Notes: a model not told the origin generated them from the letters alone. A DNA stretch of 64,000 bases from Oceanospirillum beijerinckii DSM 7166 (GCF_000422425.1 NZ_AULT01000005.1:1-64000); one strand, 5' to 3'; positions 48,516 to 58,412 are shown, counted from the first letter of the stretch. Numbers and translations: made by a program.

Positions 48516-51173
48516 ATGAGTAATGATGTTGTTTTGGTACAGCACGGTGTTACTGGTAAGGGTGAAGGGGATGATATTTATATTCTCTCAGGATCCGAAT
48601 TGGATGCCTACAGTACCGTAGTTATATCTGATGCCCAGGGTATAAATTGTATTCAGCTCATTGATGGGTTGAAAATTATTAGCTCAGCTGTAGCCAATAA
48701 TACAGTGCGTATGACGTTAAGTAATGGCTCTGTCGTCGATATTCTAGGTGCTTCTGACATGAAGTATGTGGTTGGTGGCGACGCCATATTGGGTGGCGGG
48801 GGGGTAGAGAAAGACTTTGCTGGGTTTGTGAAAGATGTTCTTGAGTCTACAGTGCCTTCAAGTGGGCAAAGTCCTACCAGTGGCGGTGCTGTGGTAATTG
48901 ATGCCTCTTCAATTCCGTCTGATGGTTCGACAGGAGAAGTAGCCCTGAGCTTAGCCCTGACCGATGCGGATGCCACCGGTAGCGCCGATGAAATTCAGGG
49001 CACAGACCTGGATGATAGTATTCAGGCAACAGGCGGCGCTTTGAACAGCACTGCAACCTTAGATGCAGATGATACCTTGGTGGACAGTAATCTTGATGAT
49101 AACGATACTCTGACGATAGCCGCAAGTTCTAATATTGAGGAGATGGCCTCCATCATCTCCGGGATAGAGAATATCGTGGTTAACCTGACCAGTTTTTCTG
49201 ATTTGAGCGTTGATCTGGCCGGTGTCGTCGGTTTCGGAACTACGGTGACGGTCAATAATTTGCAAACTGCAGGTGCAACTGGAGTCAGTATTGTTAATCT
49301 ACCGGGTAATGCCACTCTGGTAGCGGGCTCTGGCATGACTGGAACCGTGAGTGTTTCGCTGGAGGGGAAAAATGCCACTCTTGATACACGAGGCGTTGCA
49401 ACGACTCAGGTGACAGGCGTTGACAGTGGCGGTGTCACAGCCCTGCTGGCCAATGGTTCTTCGGTGTCGTTATCCGGTACATCTTCTACGACCGATGTTG
49501 CTACCCTGAAAGGGGTCGGTACCGTTACTGTTGAAAGTGCCGCGGTTGATCAGGTTGAGCGGCTTGTTTTGGCGGGTGACAGTGGTGATGTGTTATTTAA
49601 CTTAGATAGCACTGATGATCTCCTGACTCATGTGACCTTTACAGGCGATCATAGTGTTGGTTTAGCCCTTACCGTAGAGCAGTTGTCTGGGCTGGCAGTT
49701 GTTGACGAGGCCGATAGTGGCGTGGTTACCACATTGAAGTTGTTAACTGCTGGCACTGGAGATTTAAGCGCTCTATCTGTTGATAGTATTGATCTGGCTA
49801 CGGGCGGTGCTGCAGGTAGCTATACTCTGGCTAATCAGCAGACAGTAAAGTTAAGTGCAGATGTAGCCAGTAGTGGTGTGACTCTGGATGCGAACCTGGC
49901 CTCGGGTAATGAAACGCTGAACCTTCAGGTAGAGACATCACAAACCGGCGGTAAGGTGACCGTGAGTGATTTTGAAGTTGTTAACCTTTCAGCGCTGAGC
50001 AGTGTCTCGATTGCTGAGCTGGAAGGGGATGGTACGAATACAACGGTAAATCTGGCTGGTAGTCAGAATATTACGCTGACTAAGGTGACCGCCAATGGTG
50101 TCAATGGTACAGCGATGAGCGGAGATTTGACCCTGACCCTATCCGATACCCTAATGTCAGCAACTGGGGGCAGCGGTGGTGATACCTTTATTGCCTGGGA
50201 TGGCGATATGAGTATCGATGGTGGCGGTGGTACCGATATCTTGCAGCTGACAGGTGGTCTGGATCTGTCGGATAATATCCTGTTTTTATCCAATCTGGAT
50301 GCGCTTCAAATTACAGATAGTGATGCAGTCAGTGTCACGATCAACGCATCTGAGCTACATGGCAAGACACTGGCGCTTAAGGGTACAGATACCGCCGATA
50401 CTTATATCCTGAATATGGATGAAAATGTATTAGATCTTTCTGCTTGCAGTGTCGATAGCGATACAGCCAGTGTATCGATTGTCAGTACCGATGTGGCTGT
50501 GAATGCATTGACGATCACGGGCTCTATGGGAAGTGATTCCATTAGTGCAGGCTCTCAGGCCGATACGATTACGGGTGGTGAAGGGGCCGATGTCATTATG
50601 GGTAATGGTGGTAACGATACCATTATCCTGACAGAAACCATATCGGCTGTTGATCGGGTTATTTTCACTGGTGGCAGTTCTGATGGTGTTGATACTGTAA
50701 CCGGCTTTAACGTGGCTAATGATCAGATTGGTCTGTATGCAACAGATCTAACGGCCGATGCGGCAGCCACAAGCGGCAGTGTACTTAAGGTTGCATCGGA
50801 GGCTACTTCTCTTGTCACATCAGGCGCTGCCTTTACGCTGGCAAATAGCAGTGCCGACTTCAGCGTTATTGAGCTGACAACTACATTGGATAGTAGTGTC
50901 AGTTTGGGCGCAGGAAGTACGGGTACGGACTTGCTGCAGGCCTTGTCATCAGATGCAACCGCCGCTTCCGGTATTACATTGAATGGGACAGGGGAAAAAG
51001 CATTTCTTGTGACCTATCAAAATAACCAGGCATTCTTGTGGTATCTGGCGGAAGGTAGTAGTGGTACTGGAACAGGTGATACTACTGTACTGGCGGGAGA
51101 TATTGCGTTGGTGGGAGTCTTTAATAGTATTGCCGGAGGTGATATTACTGCGACTGCTTTTGTTGCAGCCTGA
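48516..51173 (+). CDS. Large secreted repeat protein with divergent N-terminal module
   Basis: 885 residues starting MSNDVVLVQHGVTGKGEGDD; the ATG at 48516 has an AGGGGAAA site and matches the shared module better than the upstream in-frame start. The N-terminal about 115 residues are a divergent form of the module (VVISDAQGINCIQLIDGLKI, MTLSNGSVVDILGASD). A long Thr/Ser/Asp-rich beta body follows. An RTX-like patch (ISAGSQADTITGGEGADVIMGNGGNDTII) lies near 670-700, and the C-terminal tail ends ITATAFVAA. No signal peptide. It has its own terminator downstream. Predicted type I secretion substrate. Confidence 0.78.
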   Translation: MSNDVVLVQHGVTGKGEGDDIYILSGSELDAYSTVVISDAQGINCIQLIDGLKIISSAVANNTVRMTLSNGSVVDILGASDMKYVVGGDAILGGGGVEKDFAGFVKDVLESTVPSSGQSPTSGGAVVIDASSIPSDGSTGEVALSLALTDADATGSADEIQGTDLDDSIQATGGALNSTATLDADDTLVDSNLDDNDTLTIAASSNIEEMASIISGIENIVVNLTSFSDLSVDLAGVVGFGTTVTVNNLQTAGATGVSIVNLPGNATLVAGSGMTGTVSVSLEGKNATLDTRGVATTQVTGVDSGGVTALLANGSSVSLSGTSSTTDVATLKGVGTVTVESAAVDQVERLVLAGDSGDVLFNLDSTDDLLTHVTFTGDHSVGLALTVEQLSGLAVVDEADSGVVTTLKLLTAGTGDLSALSVDSIDLATGGAAGSYTLANQQTVKLSADVASSGVTLDANLASGNETLNLQVETSQTGGKVTVSDFEVVNLSALSSVSIAELEGDGTNTTVNLAGSQNITLTKVTANGVNGTAMSGDLTLTLSDTLMSATGGSGGDTFIAWDGDMSIDGGGGTDILQLTGGLDLSDNILFLSNLDALQITDSDAVSVTINASELHGKTLALKGTDTADTYILNMDENVLDLSACSVDSDTASVSIVSTDVAVNALTITGSMGSDSISAGSQADTITGGEGADVIMGNGGNDTIILTETISAVDRVIFTGGSSDGVDTVTGFNVANDQIGLYATDLTADAAATSGSVLKVASEATSLVTSGAAFTLANSSADFSVIELTTTLDSSVSLGAGSTGTDLLQALSSDATAASGITLNGTGEKAFLVTYQNNQAFLWYLAEGSSGTGTGDTTVLAGDIALVGVFNSIAGGDITATAFVAA

Positions 51174-51194
51174 TAGAGAGTTTATTGCGTGGTA

Positions 51195-51234
51195 AACACG
51201 CAAGCCCTTCAGGTTCAAAGGGCTTGCGTGTTTT
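51195..51234 (+). terminator. Rho-independent terminator
   Basis: AACACGCAAGCCCTT (51195-51209) pairs perfectly with AAGGGCTTGCGTGTT (51218-51232) and is followed by further T. It ends the 48.5 kb gene. Confidence 0.88.
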
Positions 51235-51406
51235 AGCCTTTGTATTTACCAATACTACGCGTGTTAATAAATCTCTTAGGCTTTTGAGGAGATCGGAACA
51301 AGCTAGCTAATTGACGTTTTAGCTGCTTTTCTCCAGCTATAGGATATGCACTATCCATGCAATACCTGAGAGTTTTTTGGAATCAAGAAGCCCACAGGTT
51401 TTTAAT

Positions 51407-51598
51407 TTACTCAGACTGAGCAAGCAGCTCTTTTAGTGCCATAGCATAGGCGTTACGTGCAGTTTGCAGTATCGCTAGCTCTTGCTGAACGCTCTGAATT
51501 TTTTGATCGCATACCTGCAGAGATGTTAGCTGATTTTTGCTGGCTTCTGACAGGGATTCCAGGTCGTATTCTTTTCCATCAATTGTAATTTTAGGCAT
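51407..51598 (-). CDS. Small coiled-coil protein next to the type I secretion operon
   Basis: 63 residues: MPKITIDGKEYDLESLSEASKNQL, then a heptad-rich helix (LQVCDQKIQSVQQELAILQTARNAYAMALKELL). The pattern recalls small DUF6447-type proteins found near secretion genes (from memory, not searched). A good AGGAAAG site precedes the ATG. It follows tolC on the same strand after 241 bases, so it is either the last operon gene or separately transcribed. Possible chaperone, adaptor or regulator of the secreted proteins; function unknown. Confidence 0.75.
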   Translation of the reverse strand: MPKITIDGKEYDLESLSEASKNQLTSLQVCDQKIQSVQQELAILQTARNAYAMALKELLAQSE

Positions 51599-51839
51599 GT
51601 TCTTTCCTGTAGTCTTTCTGTGTAATATTTAGCCTGAATAAGTACACTTATGGCTATCCAATATATGGGGATGGATTATACAGTTTAAAGGGTTGGAATG
51701 CTCCTGGCCCCCTTAAAAATGTTATCCCGTTTTACTTCAATTAAGCATCAGCACAAAAGTCTTCGATATTTATATCCTTATCCTCTCCGGCTGCGAGCCG
51801 AAGAGGGTGGATATATTCATATTGCTGAGCTTATGTCGT

Positions 51840-53324
51840 TTAGAGGGCTGATTTTTGGGCGGCCTGCGCGAATAATTGATCGTATTCTTCGAGCATATTG
51901 CTATCCAGCAAACCCGTTTCCAGGTGTAAGCTGAGATTAGCCAGCAAATACTGGTTCAGGGTATTGGCAAAATTAAGCTGGACATCGACCAGGCGTGTGC
52001 GTGCATCCAATACTTCAACCTGGCTTCTTAAGTTAAGCGTCTGACCGCGTATTGCAGCATCAAGATAGCCCTGGCCGGATTGTCTGGATTCAACCAGTGC
52101 GGATAAGCGTTCGCTCAGGCTAATCATGCGTGAATAGGCCAGTTTAACCCGCTGAGAGACCTGAGAGCGGGTGAACTCAGTCGTGGCATGTTCAGCATTA
52201 AGGCGAGCGGAGGCCTGTCTTATACTGGCCTCTGTCCGGCCCCCTTGGTAGAGAGGCAGGCTTAGCTCTATGCCGATGGTAAGGTCTTCACGGGTGCGCT
52301 GATCATCCTCAGAGTCCCTGTCCTGATAGCTCAGGTTAAGATTAACGGTTGGGTAGTGGCCTGCATTACGGGCCGAAACTGTGATTTCAGATTGCTTTGC
52401 TTTGGAGAGACTTTCCTGAAGCGTGGCATTCTGGTTCACCTTTTCTAACCAATAGGCTTCATCTTCCACGGGCAGGTTATACTCCACCAGGTGTCCATTC
52501 GCTACCCAGGCTTCAGGCAGGACCACGTCTCTGGAGATCATGTTCTGCAGGAGGGTTTTGGAGTCATTCAGTTCGCTCTTTGCCTGCAATAGATCGGACT
52601 TTGCCAGATCCCGGCGAGCCTTAACCTCCAGAACATTAAGCTTGTCACCGACACCCAGACTGAGCTCACGCTCTACCTGTTCTAAGTTTGCTTCCAGAGC
52701 GTTCAGCTTCTGCTCATTAAGATAGACTTGCTGAGCACTCAGTAATACGGCGAGGTAGCGCTCTGAGAGACGGTAAATCAAGTCTTGCTCAGCCCGTTTA
52801 TAGCGAAAGGCAGCGGCGTCGACATATGATTCGGCACCTTTGTATTCGTAATAGCGGGCAAAATCTACCAGAGGTTGACGCAGACTTACTTGCCAGTAGA
52901 AATCATTCAAGGTGCCACTGGAACGGGGCAGGTCCGGGTCATAGTAGCTCGCATTATCCGGATCGGTATAAATATTATCCGAGTCCTCATAGCGATGACC
53001 TGCAGCCAGGTTGATTGTCGGCAACAGGTTAGACCTGGCGATGTTAACTTCTTCCTGCTCGGCAGTGAAGGTCATCTGGGCGACCCTGATTTCCGGGTCA
53101 TTGGCTAAAGCGGCTTGTAAAGCTGCGCTAAAGCTCAGTTCATCAGATGATGATAGTTGTACACTGTGTGGCATCTGCGTTGTACTTGCAGCATCCTGTG
53201 CATGGGCAACAGGCGTCAGTGCCAACAGTGCTGCCACGGGCAGTGCAGTGTAAAGAGAGAGTGTTTTGTTGTCATTGAGGCTACGCAGGGTAGCGGTCAG
53301 TTTATTTAAGCGAGACACCAGCAT
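51840..53324 (-). CDS. TolC-family outer-membrane protein of the type I secretion system
   Basis: 494 residues with a signal peptide (ALPVAALLALTPVAHA, cleavage near residue 42) and the long paired coiled coils of TolC (ALEANLEQVERELSLGVGDKLNVLEVKARRDLAKSDLLQA; ALVESRQSGQGYLDAAIRG). It forms the outer-membrane channel. Its start overlaps the stop of the HlyD gene by one base. It plays the part of SapF/RsaF in S-layer export loci. Confidence 0.92.
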   Translation of the reverse strand: MLVSRLNKLTATLRSLNDNKTLSLYTALPVAALLALTPVAHAQDAASTTQMPHSVQLSSSDELSFSAALQAALANDPEIRVAQMTFTAEQEEVNIARSNLLPTINLAAGHRYEDSDNIYTDPDNASYYDPDLPRSSGTLNDFYWQVSLRQPLVDFARYYEYKGAESYVDAAAFRYKRAEQDLIYRLSERYLAVLLSAQQVYLNEQKLNALEANLEQVERELSLGVGDKLNVLEVKARRDLAKSDLLQAKSELNDSKTLLQNMISRDVVLPEAWVANGHLVEYNLPVEDEAYWLEKVNQNATLQESLSKAKQSEITVSARNAGHYPTVNLNLSYQDRDSEDDQRTREDLTIGIELSLPLYQGGRTEASIRQASARLNAEHATTEFTRSQVSQRVKLAYSRMISLSERLSALVESRQSGQGYLDAAIRGQTLNLRSQVEVLDARTRLVDVQLNFANTLNQYLLANLSLHLETGLLDSNMLEEYDQLFAQAAQKSAL

Positions 53325-54730
53325 TACTCCTTCAGGCCACGGGCAAAGCTATCAGCTAATGGTTTCAACAGATAGCTGAACAGGGTGCGGTCACCGCGAC
53401 GAATCATAACCTCTGCTGGCATGCCAGGCTTGAGCTGCATGCTTTCATCCATCTCGCTGTAGCCTTTATCGGTCACTCGAATGCGGGCCAGGTAGTAAGG
53501 CATTCCATCACGCTCATTCACTAGACGGTCAGCAGATACCAGTACCACTTCACCTTCAATAACCTTGGTTTTACCATGGTTGAAAGCGGAGAAACGAATG
53601 TCCGCCAGCTGGCCTTTATACAGTTCATTAATGTCCTGAGTCATGACCTTGGCTTCAACCACAAACTTGTCTTTCTCTGGTACAAGATCCAGCAGCGTTT
53701 GGCCAGGGGTAGCAACGCTGCCAAGCGTATGCACCTGCAGGTCAACAACAATTCCTTTTTCCGGTGCGCGAATAGTCGCACGGCGAACTTTATCTTCGGC
53801 AACACGGATACGTTCCTGCAGGTCAAAATAATCTGCCTGAGTCTGCTTGATACGTTCACCGATCTCTTTCAGGAAGTCTTGCTTACGAGTGGCTTGCTGT
53901 AGCTCTGCTTCCGTTGCCTGAAGCTTCAGGCGGGCAATCTCTGACTCATTACGTGCTTTTTCGTTTTGGCGTTGTAGCAGCTGGCGATTCAGTTCACGAG
54001 CGCGTTGGCCATCACCCAGGCCTTCTTTAAACAGGGTGTCGAAAGCTTTTTGCTCCTCATCCAGAGAAGTAATTTGCTGCTCAAGAATACTGCGCTGTTG
54101 CTCATATCCTGAGACTTGTTGATTTATCTGCTCAACGCGCGCGCCCAGTGCCTGTTGCTCCTGCATAAATGCACTCATGCTGGCGGTGTGCAACTGACGC
54201 TGTTGCTTCAGAACATTGCTGATATCCTGAGATTTCTTTGCCTCTTGCAGCAGGTTGTCGCTGAATGTCAGGTTAGTATCAAAACGTTGCTGGGCGCGTA
54301 AGCGTTCCAGTTCAGCCTGAGTATTCAACAGGCGCTTCTGAGTGGCATCTCTGTCAGCATCCCATTGTGTAGTGTCCAGTTGAATCAATGGGTCGCCAGC
54401 GGCTACTTTATCGCCATTACGTACGAGGATGTTCTTAACAATCCCCCCCTCGTAGTGCTGAATTGATTTACGGTAGCTGTCAACCATCACTTCACCGCTG
54501 GATATCAGGGCGCTACTCAGGGGAACGAAGCCTGCCCATAAGGAAAAGCCACCCAGTGTAAGTAACAGAAACAAGATACCAGAGCGGATGTAGCGACGAT
54601 CATCAACCGGGACATCTGACTGAACGGGTTGAGGTGGTGGTGTCAGTAGGTCTTCTTGCTTTGCTGGCATTTTATCTGCTTGGGAGGAGAGCTTTTCATG
54701 CTCTCCTTCGATTACTCTGCTTTTACTCAT
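53324..54730 (-). CDS. HlyD-family periplasmic adaptor of the type I secretion system
   Basis: 468 residues. One N-terminal membrane anchor (about residues 50-70; ILFLLLTLGGFSLWAGFVPL) precedes a lipoyl-like segment (GEVMVDSYRKSIQHYEGGIVKNILVRNGDKVAAGDPLIQLD), a long coiled coil (about 125-300) and the C-terminal HlyD beta domain. It links the ABC ATPase to TolC. It is the middle gene of the three-gene export operon. Confidence 0.93.
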   Translation of the reverse strand: MSKSRVIEGEHEKLSSQADKMPAKQEDLLTPPPQPVQSDVPVDDRRYIRSGILFLLLTLGGFSLWAGFVPLSSALISSGEVMVDSYRKSIQHYEGGIVKNILVRNGDKVAAGDPLIQLDTTQWDADRDATQKRLLNTQAELERLRAQQRFDTNLTFSDNLLQEAKKSQDISNVLKQQRQLHTASMSAFMQEQQALGARVEQINQQVSGYEQQRSILEQQITSLDEEQKAFDTLFKEGLGDGQRARELNRQLLQRQNEKARNESEIARLKLQATEAELQQATRKQDFLKEIGERIKQTQADYFDLQERIRVAEDKVRRATIRAPEKGIVVDLQVHTLGSVATPGQTLLDLVPEKDKFVVEAKVMTQDINELYKGQLADIRFSAFNHGKTKVIEGEVVLVSADRLVNERDGMPYYLARIRVTDKGYSEMDESMQLKPGMPAEVMIRRGDRTLFSYLLKPLADSFARGLKE

Positions 54731-54828
54731 TTTATTTCTCTGAAAAACCGGTTAAGTCCGTTGGTAGGGCGCTATGTAAGTTTGAATCTCACCAGCGCCG
54801 CTGCCTATGTTTTGGCAATAATACAGAG

Positions 54829-56535
54829 TTATGCTTTAACTGGTGTTGAGCCAGCCTTCTGTTGAGCCAAATGAGCCATGACATCATCCCTTGGGCCGAA
54901 GGCCTGCAATTGGCCATCACGCATAACCAGTAATTTATCGATGTTCTTCAGAATTGAAGGGCGGTGACTGACAACAAATAATGTAGTGCCTTCTTGTTTC
55001 AGGCGCAGCATGGTTTGAGCCAAAGCCTGCTCACCCTGATCATCCAGGTTGGAGTTAGGTTCATCCAGAACAATAACTTTTGGGTTGCCATACAATGCCC
55101 GTGCGAGACCAATTCGCTGACGTTGACCGCCAGACAGGGCTCCGCTGTTGCTGCCGATAACGGTATCGTAGGCGTTTGGCAATTGGAGAATCAATTCATG
55201 GACACCGGCTTTTTTCGCCGCTTCGACAACCTTTTCCGGGTCAACATCACCAAAACGGGCGATATTTTCACTGACTGAGCCATCAAACAGTTCAATATCT
55301 TGTGGCAGGTAACCCAGATAAGGGCCTAACTCATCACGGTTATAGTGTTGCACGTCGGCGCCATCAATACGAACAGAGCCATTTGCAGCAGGCCAGATTC
55401 CCAGTAATGAACGGGCCAGTGTTGATTTACCTGCAGCACTGGGGCCGACTATACCCACATGCTCACCTGGTGTGACACCAAATTGTACGCCTCGTACCGC
55501 AGGGGTGCGCGAGCCAGGCGGTACAATAACCAGGCCTTCAACGGTTACTGTGCCCATAGGTGGTGGCAGAGGCATCTTGCGATTCTGGGATGGGATAGCG
55601 ACCAACAGTTCGCTCAGACGCTTGTGAGCCGCGCGAGCCGAGTTAAAGCCGTTCCAGCTGTTAATCATTAAATCCAGAGGAGCCAATGCACGGCCCATCA
55701 GAATAGAGCCTGCGATCATCATACCCGCAGACATCTCATTGAGTACGACATAGTAAGCACCCAGACCAAGAATCAGAGACTGGAACATCATCCGCAGCAC
55801 CTTACTCAGGTTGCTGAATGTGCCAGCCATATCACTGGCTTCAGTCTGTTTTGCCAGGAAGCTCTGATGCTTATTGTACCAGCGACCCATAATGCCGGGC
55901 AGCATGCCCATAGCATGTAGAACTTCCGCATTACGCAGGTTATTGTTTGCCAGGCCCTGGGCTTTCACGTTTTCACTGTTCGCTTCCATCAAACGAGAGC
56001 GAGTGGTGCGCTCGTTGAAAATGGCCACAATAAACAGAATGACGGCGGCTGCGATTGCAAACCAACCAAAAGCAGGGTGAAACAGGAACAACAGGCCGAT
56101 ATAGATAGGCATCCAGGGAGCATCAAAGAATGCAAACAGTCCATTGCCTGTCATGAATTGGCGGATACTGGTCAGATCGCTGAGCGGCTGTGCAGATCGC
56201 TGAGCAGGATTTTTAACACCCAGCTCAAACATAGCAGAATAGATACGCTGGCTAAGATAGCCATCAAGCTGATTACCAACACGAACCAGAATACGTGAGC
56301 GAACCCACTCCAGGGTACCCATGATAAAAAACATGGCGACCATTAGCAGGGTCAGGAATAACAGGGTTTCCAAACTGCGCGAGGCAACAACCCGGTCGTA
56401 AACCTGGAGCATATAAAGAGGAGCGGTTAGCATTAGGAGGTTAATAAACAGGCTAAAGAAACCTGCTGCCCAAAAACCTCGTTTGCTTGCTCGAAGAGCT
56501 GATCGGAGATCTTCAGCAATTTTCGTTTCGTTCAT
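54829..56535 (-). CDS. Type I secretion ABC transporter (PrtD-like permease/ATPase)
   Basis: 568 residues: a six-helix membrane domain (to about 300), then an ATPase with Walker A GPSAAGKSTLARSL (near 370), signature LSGGQRQRIGLARAL and Walker B VIVLDEPNSNLDD. There is no N-terminal C39 peptidase or CLD domain, so it belongs to the PrtD/SapD/RsaD group that exports proteases and S-layer proteins by C-terminal signals. It is the first gene of the operon. Its substrates are most likely the signal-less proteins at 28.1, 32.1, 45-46.7, 47.4 and 48.5 kb. Confidence 0.93.
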   Translation of the reverse strand: MNETKIAEDLRSALRASKRGFWAAGFFSLFINLLMLTAPLYMLQVYDRVVASRSLETLLFLTLLMVAMFFIMGTLEWVRSRILVRVGNQLDGYLSQRIYSAMFELGVKNPAQRSAQPLSDLTSIRQFMTGNGLFAFFDAPWMPIYIGLLFLFHPAFGWFAIAAAVILFIVAIFNERTTRSRLMEANSENVKAQGLANNNLRNAEVLHAMGMLPGIMGRWYNKHQSFLAKQTEASDMAGTFSNLSKVLRMMFQSLILGLGAYYVVLNEMSAGMMIAGSILMGRALAPLDLMINSWNGFNSARAAHKRLSELLVAIPSQNRKMPLPPPMGTVTVEGLVIVPPGSRTPAVRGVQFGVTPGEHVGIVGPSAAGKSTLARSLLGIWPAANGSVRIDGADVQHYNRDELGPYLGYLPQDIELFDGSVSENIARFGDVDPEKVVEAAKKAGVHELILQLPNAYDTVIGSNSGALSGGQRQRIGLARALYGNPKVIVLDEPNSNLDDQGEQALAQTMLRLKQEGTTLFVVSHRPSILKNIDKLLVMRDGQLQAFGPRDDVMAHLAQQKAGSTPVKA

Positions 56536-56908
56536 GATTGGCTCAGTTCATTTTAAAGATTGGCTTGAAACCGGTCTGCAAACGTGATCATCTGCAGCCT
56601 GATTCGTGTGCCAGTAAACATACTTGGCTAGAGGATGGAGAAGCTTTTGACGGCTATTGATCAATCGTGCGGCTTCACCATGCATTCAGCAGGGGCGAAA
56701 TGCTAGCACCTCTAAACACCTCACTGCAATATGGTGATTAAAATGTTGGAATCAAGGGCGGAAGATGCCGGGAACCGCTGATTAATTTCCTTGGCAGAGA
56801 TATTGAGACCTGACTCACAAAACTACTTCAGTATACTTACGACCTGTTTCGGGCTCATGTATCATGGGCGGTTGGAAAAATTATAGATGTAAAAGTGAAA
56901 TTTGAATC
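56536..56908. other. Divergent promoter region of the secretion operon and the SapC-side genes
   Basis: 373 bases between the ABC transporter gene (-) and the 174-residue protein gene (+). No ORF and no clear operator were recognised. A TATACT hexamer at 56832-56837 could be the -10 box of the rightward promoter. Confidence 0.4.
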
Positions 56909-57433
56909 ATGATCCCTTCACTGCAGCGTGTTACAACCGAGTATGTGGAAACAGAAGATAGAATTCGATTAAACGGCTTGGCTGATGAAGATACCCTCTG
57001 TATCTGGTTATCCAAACGATTAGCGGATCGATTGGTAACAGCAGTGACTCAATTATTGGAACAACAGCATGTTGAGCAGGCTGAGGGTGTAAAGAATGAT
57101 TTACTCAGTTTTTCTCAGCAGGCTGCGCAGCAAAGGACTCAAAGAGATGCAGAGGAACCTGTTGCAGCAGCGGTTAAGCCAGAGGCCAGTTGGCTGGTAT
57201 TGAGTGTTCAGATTACTCCCACACCTCATTCGCTGCGAATGACCCTTGTGGGTAAGAACGATCAGCAAAAAGCAGAGTTAAATATGGGGATTGGCAATGT
57301 ACGCCAATGGCTCAATATTCTTTTTTCAGCCTATAAACGAGGGCAGTGGTCAACAGATGCCTGGCCTGAATGGATGCATAGCCATTTTACGCCTAAAGCT
57401 GCCCAAGGTGTTGAAAGCAAGAAAATCCATTAG
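56909..57433 (+). CDS. Hypothetical protein upstream of sapC
   Basis: 174 residues, cytoplasmic by composition. I do not recognise a family. The N-terminal part (VTTEYVETEDRIRLNGLADEDTLCIWLSKRLADRLV) is followed by a Gln-rich helix with QQAAQQRTQRDAEE, then a beta-rich segment (SWLVLSVQITPTPHSLRMTLVG, about 95-120) and a Trp-rich end. It lies 105 bases before SapC in the same direction and divergent from the secretion operon. A role in secretion or its control is inferred from position only. Confidence 0.65.
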   Translation: MIPSLQRVTTEYVETEDRIRLNGLADEDTLCIWLSKRLADRLVTAVTQLLEQQHVEQAEGVKNDLLSFSQQAAQQRTQRDAEEPVAAAVKPEASWLVLSVQITPTPHSLRMTLVGKNDQQKAELNMGIGNVRQWLNILFSAYKRGQWSTDAWPEWMHSHFTPKAAQGVESKKIH

Positions 57434-57538
57434 ATCAAATGATCCAGGTGTCGGTCTGGTGGCGTCAGAGGTCCTCGGTGCAAGCCATCTCGGGTGGTAC
57501 AATGGTCGATTCAGTAATCAGTTAATACGGAGTGAGTA

Positions 57539-58351
57539 ATGCCTCGTTATATTCCTCTGCAGCGTCAGTTGCACAAACAGGCTGGTTGGCAGCCTGTTAA
57601 GAGTTATTCCTTTACTAAAGATTTGAGTGCGGCTCCTCTTTTGATGGAGGAACTGGCCCATGTTATGCCTCACATGGCAATTGCGTTCTCTAAAACCGAG
57701 CATATTGAATCAGGCTATGAGTTGGTCGGTATTCAATCTTTGCATGCCAATATGAATCTGTTTGTCAGTCCGGACGGGCGTTGGCTAGGGGGGTATGTTC
57801 CAGCTGCTTTCCGGGGCTATCCTTTTGCTCTGTTAAGAGAAGAAGGCGGCGATAATTTGCATTTATGTGTTGATGCGGACAGTGAACTCTTTAATGAGGA
57901 GGCTGCTGAGGGCGATTTACGCATACTGACTGATGCCGGTGAGCCCGCCGAAGAAGTAGCTAAAGTGCTTAACTTCTTGCAACAGTGTCACCAGAACCGT
58001 TTATTAACCCATAAGCTGGTGCAGCAGCTTGTTGATAACGATCTGATTCAACCTTGGCGTATCAATATTAAACAGCTTCAGGAAGATGGTGAGGCTAAAG
58101 TTGTTGCGGTAGAGGGTCTGTTTGAGATCAATAAAGAAGCTCTGGACGCCTTGTCTCCTGAGAAACTGCAGGAACTGCATCTTAGCGGTGCTCTGTCTAT
58201 GGCTTATTGCCAGATGTGGTCAAAACCACGTTTAAGTAATCTGGCAAGTCTATTCCAGGCGCATTCTAAGCTTTTGCAGCAAGCACAAGCACAAGAACCG
58301 GATCTTGACCTGTTGTTTGGTGAAGCAGAAGAAGATATCTTCAAATTCTAA
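57539..58351 (+). CDS. SapC family protein
   Basis: 270 residues matching the SapC family (PF07277): YIPLQRQLHKQAGWQPVKSYSF, AHVMPHMAIAFSKTE, YELVGIQSLHANMNLFVSPDGRWLGGYVPAAFRGYPFAL. SapC was named from the Campylobacter fetus sapCDEF locus that secretes S-layer proteins; its biochemical role is not established. Here it is divergent from the ABC/HlyD/TolC genes rather than first in their operon. This gene is the strongest single pointer to an S-layer-type function for the locus. Confidence 0.88.
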   Translation: MPRYIPLQRQLHKQAGWQPVKSYSFTKDLSAAPLLMEELAHVMPHMAIAFSKTEHIESGYELVGIQSLHANMNLFVSPDGRWLGGYVPAAFRGYPFALLREEGGDNLHLCVDADSELFNEEAAEGDLRILTDAGEPAEEVAKVLNFLQQCHQNRLLTHKLVQQLVDNDLIQPWRINIKQLQEDGEAKVVAVEGLFEINKEALDALSPEKLQELHLSGALSMAYCQMWSKPRLSNLASLFQAHSKLLQQAQAQEPDLDLLFGEAEEDIFKF

Positions 58352-58386
58352 GCGGTTGAGAAACAAAGCATAGAGAATATAGCAGA

Positions 58387-58412
58387 AGCTCAGCTAAGAG
58401 GCTGAGCTTTTT
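58387..58412 (+). terminator. Terminator after sapC, overlapping the oxyR 3' end
   Basis: AGCTCAGC (58387-58394) pairs with GCTGAGCT (58401-58408), followed by a T-run. The right arm lies inside the last codons of convergent oxyR. Confidence 0.8.
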
